From the NCBI RefSeq assembly GCF_017498545.1, contig NZ_CP071793.1:8426256-8490255 (forward strand): a stretch of DNA of 64,000 bases, read 5' to 3'. This document shows, in pieces, positions 53,312 through 60,585 of this stretch. The DNA comes from Sulfidibacter corallicola (GTDB taxonomy: Bacteria; Acidobacteriota; Holophagae; Acanthopleuribacterales; Acanthopleuribacteraceae). Position 1 is the stretch's first letter. Each line of letters begins with the position of its first letter. A model generated the notes under the pieces. That model searched no databases, was not told the DNA's origin, and was given only the letters and a program-made list of their open reading frames with translations. The position numbers and the translations under genes are program-made.

Positions 53312-54097
53312 TTAAATGCCCATGTCGAGTTTGGTTGGCGTGGCGTCCGGGAAGAGGTCTTCGAGAGGAACCCCCACGACCGAGATTTGCTGTTGCCCGT
53401 CCGATTGGCTGGGGCTCGTCGGTGACGTGCTGGGGGTGGTCTCACTACCGGACGGGCTGGACGTGGTGGTCGGCGCGGTGGTGGTCGTGGAGGCCCGGGT
53501 CGTGGTGGTGGTTTGCCCACCGGTGGCCGCGTTGGTGTAGGTCACCGTGAAGGGCGCGTTGGTGGCGCTCGTCGTCAGGGAGGAATCGTCCTGGGAGTTG
53601 ACCTGCGTGAGAGATTGGGTGGTCGTGACGCGCTGGGTTTCGGTCACGGTGAACGTGGCGCTGCCACTGCTGGAAGGGGCCGTCAACGTTTTGGTGAAGG
53701 TCAGTGATTGGACGGCGGTGAGGGTGAGGCGGACGCTGGTGACGCCCGTAACCGTGGTGGCGGGTCCCGTGACGGTGGTGGTGCCGGAATCCGATCTCCC
53801 ACCTCGCGGAAAGGTGCCGCTGGTGGTCTTGGTGGTGGAGATCGTGGTGGGCGCGGACACGGTGGTCGTGACGGTATCGGTGGCCGTGGCGCCTTCCGTG
53901 GTGGTGGTCGAGCCGGAGAGGAAGATGCCGCCGATCAGGGGGATGGTCAGGTCGGAAACATCCAAATCCAAGGTCGATCCGCAGGCCCTCGAGGTGTCCA
54001 TGTCGAAGGCTTCGAGATTTCGCCTCGCCTGGTCGAACGTCAGGTCACCCTTTTCCAGACGTGACAACAGCTCACGCACACGCACAACATCATTCAT
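53312..54097 (-). CDS. Thr-rich protein A with conserved leader and tail
   Basis: 261 residues, paralogue of Thr-rich B in layout: leader VRVRELLSRLEKGDLTFDQA (about 5-24), spacer with Cys, Thr/Ser-rich body (TTTVSAPTTISTTKTTSGTF and TTTTTRASTTTTAPTTTSSP), central SQDDSS, and tail VVGVPLEDLFPDATPTKLDM. No export signal. First gene of the operon; GGGAG lies 6 bases before the ATG at 54097. The body sequence of A and B has diverged much more than leader, SQDDSS and tail, as expected if these three parts carry the function (recognition, cleavage, sorting). Confidence 0.83.
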   Translation of the reverse strand: MNDVVRVRELLSRLEKGDLTFDQARRNLEAFDMDTSRACGSTLDLDVSDLTIPLIGGIFLSGSTTTTEGATATDTVTTTVSAPTTISTTKTTSGTFPRGGRSDSGTTTVTGPATTVTGVTSVRLTLTAVQSLTFTKTLTAPSSSGSATFTVTETQRVTTTQSLTQVNSQDDSSLTTSATNAPFTVTYTNAATGGQTTTTTRASTTTTAPTTTSSPSGSETTPSTSPTSPSQSDGQQQISVVGVPLEDLFPDATPTKLDMGI

Positions 54098-54493
54098 GAT
54101 GGGCTCCCGGGCCCGATACCGCGGCGGTCGCGCCGTCGGTCGGTACAGCTCGATGATTGGAAGGGCACATTCAATATGATTCGTGGGTAATGAGTTATCA
54201 ACGGATATTTTCAGAAAATCAGGAAAGGTAATTTCTCTGAAAGAAAAATTCTTTCAAGTAATGAGGATGGTCGATTTTTTTGAATTTGCCCTGATTTTTC
54301 GTTGAATAGTGCCCTTGGGTGATCGGGAACAGCCACGCTTATCTTGGCATTGCGGGCTCGGATTTGCGTCTTCGCGTTTGAGAGGATGGCGTGCTTTGAC
54401 TGGTCGCTTTTCGGTGGATTCAGGTTCCATTGAAGAAATCGCGTATGTTTTTGGGGTGGAAAACCGGGAGCGTCACGGGCAGGTCGGCTATCG
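54098..54493. other. Intergenic upstream of the Thr-rich operon
   Basis: About 400 bases. The part from 54180 to 54310 is AT-rich and is the likely promoter of the Thr-rich operon. No gene or repeat seen. Confidence 0.5.
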
Positions 54494-55363
54494 TCATGGG
54501 GATTCACCCCCAAAGGGAAAAGTGATCTCGATGGATGATTCAGGCGGTTCCTCCATATTGCGTTCGATCACGATGTCGTCGGAGCGGGAATAGCGGTCAT
54601 AGCCGTGAGATCTCAGCTCGAAGGCAGGCTTGGGAGGTGGTTCGGGTTTTTTGGCGAGCTTTTTTTCGGCTTTTCTTTTGAGTGAGGCCCAAAAACCCTT
54701 GGGTTCGGGTTTGGGCGGCGGTTCGGGTTTCGGCTCCACCTGGACGACGCGGTAGAAAAGGGGACGGTCGAAGGCATCGACGGCGAAGTGGTTTTCTCCT
54801 TCTACGTGCATCCCCAGGGTGGTGAGGTCGAGCTTTTCACCCGGGCTCGGCCAAGGGTAGATTCCGTGTTCGCGGTAATGGGCGTCGAGGTTCGATTCGA
54901 TTTGCCGAAGGTAGGCTTGGGTTTCGGTTCGTTTTCTCTCGATCGATCCGTGATGCAGGAACAGGAAGGCGGAGGCCCCCAGCAGGCAGCCGGTCGGTAG
55001 ACCCCAGAACCACGGGGGGAAGAGTTGTCCCAAGGTGCCGTAGTACAACTGAAAACCGGAACCGATCAGGTCCGGTGTGTCGAATCCGAAAACGTCGCCG
55101 ATGTCGAAATCGCCCCAGGCGGCGGCGATCAAAAAGAAGGGAAGGAGCAGCAAGGCGCCACAGAGAAGCACCGTGAACACCAAAACGAAGGGCAGGAATG
55201 CAAAGGCGAGGACGCCGCCGACCAGTGCCCAAGGCAAAATCTCGTTGTCGGCAAAAGCGCAGGCGACCACCGAAAGCGTGCCTGTGGAGACCATCAGGGC
55301 AAAAAACGGCTTCCAATTCTCCGAGAAGCGAGACCTGTTTGATTCGGGTTGCATTTGGGTCAT
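54494..55363 (-). CDS. Multi-pass membrane protein with GspG-like C-terminal domain
   Basis: 289 residues. Four likely TM segments lie within residues about 18-140 (including FFALMVSTGTLSVVACAFA, FLPFVLVFTVLLCGALLLLP and WGLPTGCLLGASAFLFLHH). The C-terminal part (about 145-285) has the logic of a type II secretion pseudopilin G domain: a helix (YLRQIESNLDAHYREHGIYP), a strand with PSPGEKLDL, a tyrosine-rich segment (FYRVVQVEP), a Pro/Lys linker, and the closing FELRSHGYDRYSRSDDIVIE, like the terminal calcium-loop strand of GspG. The usual prepilin peptidase site is missing, so it is not a standard pseudopilin. GAGG lies 7 bases before the ATG at 55363. Confidence 0.72.
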   Translation of the reverse strand: MTQMQPESNRSRFSENWKPFFALMVSTGTLSVVACAFADNEILPWALVGGVLAFAFLPFVLVFTVLLCGALLLLPFFLIAAAWGDFDIGDVFGFDTPDLIGSGFQLYYGTLGQLFPPWFWGLPTGCLLGASAFLFLHHGSIERKRTETQAYLRQIESNLDAHYREHGIYPWPSPGEKLDLTTLGMHVEGENHFAVDAFDRPLFYRVVQVEPKPEPPPKPEPKGFWASLKRKAEKKLAKKPEPPPKPAFELRSHGYDRYSRSDDIVIERNMEEPPESSIEITFPFGGESP

Positions 55364-55725
55364 GGCACCACCTCTCCTTTTCCGCGCATTGTGTAGGGTT
55401 CGATGGAGGCTTGTCACTAAAATTCCTAAGGCGTTTTGTTCGGCGAAAGGGGACAGGCAGATGGAACCTGTTTGAAAAAAAGCGGTTATCGACATCCTAC
55501 GAGAGGGTAGGGGGCAGCGTTCGATCGCTGAAGGAGCCTCGGCCCTACCTCCGTGGGAAAAGAGTGAGAGGAAACGAGCTTTGTTTTCGTTCTGTGATCG
55601 ATCCATCACCGACCTTGTTGAGGCGGCAGGTGCCAGGCAGTCACGATCCCTCGGACCGACGTGCCGTCATCGGACTCAGGACCAAGAGCACCGAGGTCGG
55701 CATTTCTCGTTCACGGAGGCGCCCC
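55364..55725. other. Divergent intergenic region with a GGGGACAGG motif
   Basis: About 360 bases. GGGGACAGGCAGATG is at 55449-55463. Promoters for the membrane protein and hydrolase genes must lie here. The open frame running through it upstream of the hydrolase is not credible as protein. Confidence 0.5.
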
Positions 55726-57372
55726 ATGTGGCCTATTTGTACATCGCTTGTTTCCAAAAGAAGTCCGTATCTATTTCTATGTCTCGCGGCATTCGCCGTT
55801 TATGCTCCTGCCCTATTCGCACAATTCACCACACCCAAACCCGATCCTTGTCTCGAAACCACGCATCCCAACATTTTGGGGGCGACCTATCAATATCCCC
55901 TGGCGCAGTTGGGGGCCGTGAGTGAGTTCTTCAGTCTGGGGGCCGACCCGCCCAATCACGGCGACAACGGCCTGGTCTATTACCCATTCGAGGCCTATTT
56001 CAACCGCCAGACGCCCGTGGTTTTGATCATTCACGCCAATCCTGGAACGGGAGGATCTCACTACCATCACAAATATTGGGAGTTGATGGAACATCTCGCC
56101 CGCAATGGCTTTATCGCGGTTTCCTACGACCGGTTCAATAACGCGCAACAGATTCCACCGCGAGATTTTATCACCGACGTTCAGCAAACCTTCGGCTTGG
56201 ACGCGGATGCGCCGGTCGCCATCATCGGTCACAGTTTCGGCGGGACCATGGCCGTGGAGGCCGCCATGCTGAATTGGTATCAGGGCAAGCCCCTGAACCT
56301 CCAGGCGTTGGTGGGGTTGTCGCCGGTTTCCGAGAAAGATGATTTCTTGGATCCGACGGCCGTTCCCGCGTATTTCGCGCTGTATGGCTCTCGCGACCAG
56401 GACACGCTCGGGTGGAGTGTTTTCGCTCCGGATGTTCCGGCGGCGGCCCACGCGGCCTACGATCGTGCCGGTGTCGAATTCTCCACCGAGGGAACCCAAA
56501 CTTTTACACCCATGCACAAGTCGATGGCCTTCGTGTACGGCGCGACCCACGATGGTTGGCTCACGTCGCCCAACCTTTGTTACCCGCACACGGGGTACTT
56601 CAGTTACGACGACATGACCTGTATCGCCAAGGCCTATCTCACTGGGTTTTTGCGTTGGCGCATTTTTGGGCAGGATCAATACGAGGGAATGTTTCGCGGC
56701 GCTTGGAAGCCCGGTTCGGTCGCCGCCATGACCACGACCAAATCGGACGGATGGGGCAATCCCGAGGGGAGCCCGGTCCGCTTGTTCACCCAATTCAGTT
56801 CCGAAATCCGCAGGGTGATCAATCATTTCGACGGTCCCGATGTCAATTACACCAAAACCCCGTCGCTTCAGATCGCTCGGGCGGATTCGATGCTGCTCTC
56901 CAGTCATTCTCCTCACGATACGGTGGCGTTGCGCGTCACTTGGCAGAGTGCCAATGTCTCCCAGTACCTGCGTTTTACGGTGCCGGAAGGCCAACGGGAT
57001 CTGAAACGGTTCAAGGATTTGGCTTTTCGCGTGGGCCAGGTTCATTCGGAGCCGGGTGGGTTTTTGTACAACCCATACAATCAGGATCAGGACTTCAAGG
57101 TCTGGCTGACGGATGAACACAACAACCATCGTTCGGTTTGGGCCAGTCAATTTGCGGCCATCCCGTTTCCCGACCGCTACGAGTTGGAGGAATCTGTCGG
57201 GGCCTGCAGCAAACCGGAGGGCGATTACAGCAAATCTGCCATGCAGACGGTGCTGGTTGACCTGGACAATTTCTCTGGCATCGACCAGGGCCGGATCAAG
57301 TACATCTGGTTCGAATTTACCAGGAACACGTTCGGCAGGATTCTGCTGGATAACGTGGAGTTCCAGCGATAG
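55726..57372 (+). CDS. Exported alpha/beta hydrolase
   Basis: 548 residues. Signal peptide (about 1-33, hydrophobic LFLCLAAFAVYAPALFAQ). The alpha/beta hydrolase domain shows oxyanion-side HANPGTGGSHYHHKYWE, the nucleophile elbow IIGHSFGGTMAV and a His-containing VYGATHDGW. Beyond about 330 there is a beta-rich C-terminal domain of ~200 residues (RLFTQFSSEIRRVI, SQYLRFTVPEG, YIWFEFTRNTFGRILLDNV), perhaps substrate or surface binding. The substrate is unknown; related dienelactone-hydrolase-like and platelet-activating-factor-type enzymes cleave esters. GGAGG lies 6 bases before the ATG at 55726. Two tandem terminators follow, the second made by a ~177-bp duplication of its 3' end. Confidence 0.88.
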   Translation: MWPICTSLVSKRSPYLFLCLAAFAVYAPALFAQFTTPKPDPCLETTHPNILGATYQYPLAQLGAVSEFFSLGADPPNHGDNGLVYYPFEAYFNRQTPVVLIIHANPGTGGSHYHHKYWELMEHLARNGFIAVSYDRFNNAQQIPPRDFITDVQQTFGLDADAPVAIIGHSFGGTMAVEAAMLNWYQGKPLNLQALVGLSPVSEKDDFLDPTAVPAYFALYGSRDQDTLGWSVFAPDVPAAAHAAYDRAGVEFSTEGTQTFTPMHKSMAFVYGATHDGWLTSPNLCYPHTGYFSYDDMTCIAKAYLTGFLRWRIFGQDQYEGMFRGAWKPGSVAAMTTTKSDGWGNPEGSPVRLFTQFSSEIRRVINHFDGPDVNYTKTPSLQIARADSMLLSSHSPHDTVALRVTWQSANVSQYLRFTVPEGQRDLKRFKDLAFRVGQVHSEPGGFLYNPYNQDQDFKVWLTDEHNNHRSVWASQFAAIPFPDRYELEESVGACSKPEGDYSKSAMQTVLVDLDNFSGIDQGRIKYIWFEFTRNTFGRILLDNVEFQR

Positions 57373-57395
57373 GTCAGACTTACTGGCGACCCCTC

Positions 57396-57440
57396 GGGGA
57401 CCGTCACGCTCTGCTGGAGGGTGGCGGTCCCCACTTTTTT
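57396..57440 (+). terminator. Rho-independent terminator of the hydrolase gene
   Basis: GGGGACCG (57396-57403) pairs with CGGTCCCC (57425-57432), extended by CAC/GTG, followed by ACTTTTTT. Confidence 0.85.
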
Positions 57441-57572
57441 GGGAATGCGGAGAGGGAGTGGTCTATCTCCAATGAAGGCAGAGAGAAACATCTGCCTGTC
57501 CCCAATCACCGCCCAATCACCGCTGGATATTGTGGAATTCCAGAGATAGGTCAGACTTACTGGCGACCCTTC

Positions 57573-57618
57573 GGGGACCGTCATCCTTCTGCAGAAGGGT
57601 GGCGGTCCCCACTTTTTT
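57573..57618 (+). terminator. Duplicate Rho-independent terminator
   Basis: The second copy of the same hairpin (57573-57580 with 57603-57610) and T-run, arising from the 177-bp duplication. The loop has changed but the stem is intact. Confidence 0.8.
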
Positions 57619-57767
57619 AGGAATGCGGAGAGGGAGTGGTCTATCTCCAATGAAGACAGAGAGAAACATCTGCCTGTCCCCAACCATCCCCTCCAACCAC
57701 CGCTCCAGTTCCCAACCACCCCCCGCCCAATCACCGCTCACCCAATCCCCCTATCCCCAACCACCGC

Positions 57768-59693
57768 TCACACGGCGACTCGAAGGGCTTCTCGGGTAGA
57801 CATCGGTGAATTCTCGGGTATTGCCCACGAGCTGGACTGATGGTTTTGGATCACGGAATGGAGCTTTTTCATGGTGATCATGCCGTTGGGGTTGCCGTCG
57901 TGCATGGTGTTCCAGGAAAATCCCTCCTTCGCGAAAAGGCGGATCCCCACGAGATTGTCTCGGTGTACTTTCAACCAGACGCCTCGGCAAGCTCGGTTCC
58001 CGAGCGCGAGGTTCAACGCCGTGCGCAAAGCCCTGCGGCCGATGCCCTGCCCTTGGTAGTCGCGATCGAGCTGGAATCCGTCGAGCCATACCTGGCCACC
58101 CACTTCAAAAGACAGGGTGAACATACCGATGGGCCGCATGCCATGGTGGATGGCCACGATCTGGGTAGGTCGATGGGTTTGCGTCAGTTGCCGATGGATC
58201 AGTTCCAAGGGGGAAGGGGTGAAATGGCGTTGTTCGGGTTGCACCTGAATCCGGCACAGGAGGGGCCAGGCCGTGGCATCGGTAGAAATCATGAGTAGGG
58301 GATCGTTGCCGGTCGAGCAGCCCTCCCCGTGGTCGAGATGGGTCTGAATCGCGATGATAGGTTCGGGCTGGCTCGAAAGAGGTGGTCGTTGGTCGTGCCA
58401 AAGGGCGGTCCTGGCCCTTGGTGCGGCATTCAAGCGAGGTTGATTGCCTTGGCCAAGTGTCGAAGTGGCAGGTCCCGCCAAATGCGATCCCATCTGCTTG
58501 GCAAAATCGAGCAGGCGATACAACAGGCTCCGCTCCGCATCGCGCATTTCGAGAAGGTGCTCCATTTGTTCATCGCTGCCATCGTCGTCCATGGCGTATC
58601 GACCCCACAGCGGATGCGACGTTGGAGACGGGGAGAATCGGGCCAGCGCCTGACGGCACAAGTCGGCGAGCATGCCGAAGACGGCGTGTTCTCCAGCACG
58701 TGTGTGGGGTTTACCCGCACCTGTGAGCATGCGTTGTGTCAGCGAATTCCAATCAGCTAGCGCGCACCGAATCGCGGATAAGAGGTTTTCGAGGCCCGAA
58801 AAATCCGAAAGAGAAAGGTGGAAGATCGGCCCGCCGCAGCGACGAATAAAGGCCGCTTTTTCACGACGCCAGGGATCGTCACTGAGGAGGGGAACCTCGA
58901 TTTCGGCGGTACCTTCAGATGGATCTGCTTCCAACCGACCATATCGAACAAAAAGTTTTGTTTTGGTCTTGGTTCCGTAATCGATGGACACGTGAACGCC
59001 AGCCGGCATATCCGAGGTGGCTGTGAAATGAAACGACTGCGATGCTTCGGAATAGGACCATTGAGTTGGGGTGGAACGATCGTGGGTGCCCATGTCGGCG
59101 AAGGGTACCAGCGCAACGGCTTGGCCGCCGAATCGGGAGGGGATGACAAAACACCGGGTATCGACGGCGGTCATGGTCCAGGAAAACCGCGTGAAGGGGA
59201 AACTCGCAAAAGAAGGAACGGCTTCGCACAGCATGGCGTACTCCCCACGTATCAGCGAGCGCCGATCTTGGATGAGCTTGTGGGTCAGGGATCCCTTGAT
59301 GACTTCCAACCACTCGTCCTTGAAAAAAATGGGGACCTCTTCGAAGCTCTTTGGCAGTGTGTTGAGGTAGGTGTGCCAAGGGGAGTGGGTCTTCTCCAAC
59401 TCCGTGAGGATGAACGCGGCGAGGTAGGTCTGTTGCGATTCAAAAGGCAGGCTGGCCTTCGTCATGTCACGGCCGATTTGGGATTCTCTGGCCAGGTCCG
59501 AACACATGACCAGGTGGCGGGGGATGCACATCAACCGTTCTCCGCACGCCAAGGGCTCCCTACTGAAAAGGCCACGTTCAGCCGAACCGATGTGCCGAAT
59601 TTCCATTTTGGGCAATTGGGCGCCACCGGATTGGAGCCAATCGCGCAAGGGATCGAATGCACCGCAAGCTTCAGATTCAGCCATAGTATTCAT
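57768..59693 (-). CDS. SET-domain (SETD3/Rubisco-LSMT-like) protein fused to GNAT acetyltransferase
   Basis: 641 residues. The N-terminal ~260 residues follow the LSMT/SETD layout: HIGSAERGLFSREPLACGE (35-52), a helical iSET (LAAFILTELE, TYLNTLPKSF), DTRCFVIP then VALVPFADMGTHD (193-205, where relatives have P-x-x-D-x-x-N-H; here Thr-His), and HVSIDYG with TKLFVRYG (234-252). A helical Rubisco-LSMT-substrate-binding-like part follows (about 275-400). The C-terminus (about 485-610) is a GNAT domain with acetyl-CoA loop QGQGIG (547-552), preceded by VWLDGFQLDRDY and followed by NLVGIRLFAKEGF. One protein would carry both lysine-methyl- and acetyl-transfer folds. Start ATG at 59693 follows GGAGG by 5 bases. 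Gene isolated. Confidence 0.88.
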   Translation of the reverse strand: MNTMAESEACGAFDPLRDWLQSGGAQLPKMEIRHIGSAERGLFSREPLACGERLMCIPRHLVMCSDLARESQIGRDMTKASLPFESQQTYLAAFILTELEKTHSPWHTYLNTLPKSFEEVPIFFKDEWLEVIKGSLTHKLIQDRRSLIRGEYAMLCEAVPSFASFPFTRFSWTMTAVDTRCFVIPSRFGGQAVALVPFADMGTHDRSTPTQWSYSEASQSFHFTATSDMPAGVHVSIDYGTKTKTKLFVRYGRLEADPSEGTAEIEVPLLSDDPWRREKAAFIRRCGGPIFHLSLSDFSGLENLLSAIRCALADWNSLTQRMLTGAGKPHTRAGEHAVFGMLADLCRQALARFSPSPTSHPLWGRYAMDDDGSDEQMEHLLEMRDAERSLLYRLLDFAKQMGSHLAGPATSTLGQGNQPRLNAAPRARTALWHDQRPPLSSQPEPIIAIQTHLDHGEGCSTGNDPLLMISTDATAWPLLCRIQVQPEQRHFTPSPLELIHRQLTQTHRPTQIVAIHHGMRPIGMFTLSFEVGGQVWLDGFQLDRDYQGQGIGRRALRTALNLALGNRACRGVWLKVHRDNLVGIRLFAKEGFSWNTMHDGNPNGMITMKKLHSVIQNHQSSSWAIPENSPMSTREALRVAV

Positions 59694-60585
59694 GAAATCC
59701 TCCAATAGTGCGTAAATGGTTTGGGGTAGATGTGTTAGTTTTGACGTTTTTTTGAAGACAACACACAAGGGCTATATGATACGGAGCATAGTGATAGTGC
59801 CGTAGATGATCGATAAATGGCAAATGCTCGGCATGACGGTTTTGGCTTTCGATAACCATAACGTGATACTGGGCTATGGGAATCGGTTTCCATCATCCGC
59901 CCTCTACCTGCATTAACCAAATGAGATGGGAAAACCTATACCGTTTTTTAATAAAAAATGAGCATGTTTCCTAAAGGTCTTTAATTAAAAGGGTTGTGGT
60001 TCTTTCCTGGAAGAGCTGTCGCATCTATGAGGAATGCGAAGCGGATGGCTTGTTGGTTCCGAAGCTTGGCGTGCGCCGACTAGGCAGTTCTCCATCCCGA
60101 TTTCGCCTATGGGATTCGACCGCCAGGCAAACAAGGGAAACATGATTGTCCAACGGGCTCACACCAAACCAAGTTAGGGTGTATATTCCGTACCTGTGCT
60201 CGAGATCTGGATGACGAACAAGGGCTCCAGGCCTTTTGGATCGAACCCCCGCGATGAGAAACTTGCCTTTCGACAAACATTGCCGTTCTTCCGGTGGCCA
60301 TGTTCAAAAACGGAAGGTTGTCTGAGATTTTTTTCCGGAATTTGTCTGGTTTTACGCACTGAACAATGAGCCCTGGCTTTTTGCTGGCGTTCGAGGGTGG
60401 GAAACGTCATCCAGATTGGCAAGTACCAGGAATGATGGTTCTACCTTATCCCCCCTAAAGAAAGTCATTTTCACGACTTCGTGATTGACAATCGGCAACG
60501 AGCGGCTAATTTGTGGAGAGAACCTTTCAAACATGTATTTTTGTCGCGCCGGAACTCAAGCGAGAACCGGCCTAGGGAGTCCGTG
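59694..60585. other. Intergenic AT-rich divergent region
   Basis: About 890 bases between the SET-GNAT gene and the divergent YWTD-type gene. AT-rich from 59720 to 60010. Probable promoters for both; no gene, repeat or hairpin seen. Confidence 0.45.

Larger units (their letters stand above)
57346..57700. repeat. ~177-bp tandem duplication of the hydrolase 3' end and terminator
   Basis: CTGGATA starts at 57346 and again at 57523. Each unit carries the last codons (VEFQR and stop), the same terminator hairpin, GGAATGCGGAGAGGGAGTGG and CATCTGCCTGTCCCC. The second unit's codons (IVEFQR) are an untranslated relic. Confidence 0.92.

Noticed and set aside
51711..53315. A 534-codon plus-strand frame rich in Gly and Val
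   Set aside because: It is the antisense of the Thr-rich genes; Thr codons read backwards give Gly/Val/Arg runs. The minus strand has ribosome sites and paralogy.
55198..55725. In-frame extension upstream of the hydrolase
   Set aside because: It overlaps the divergent membrane protein gene and a repeat motif; a clean ribosome site and signal peptide start at 55726.
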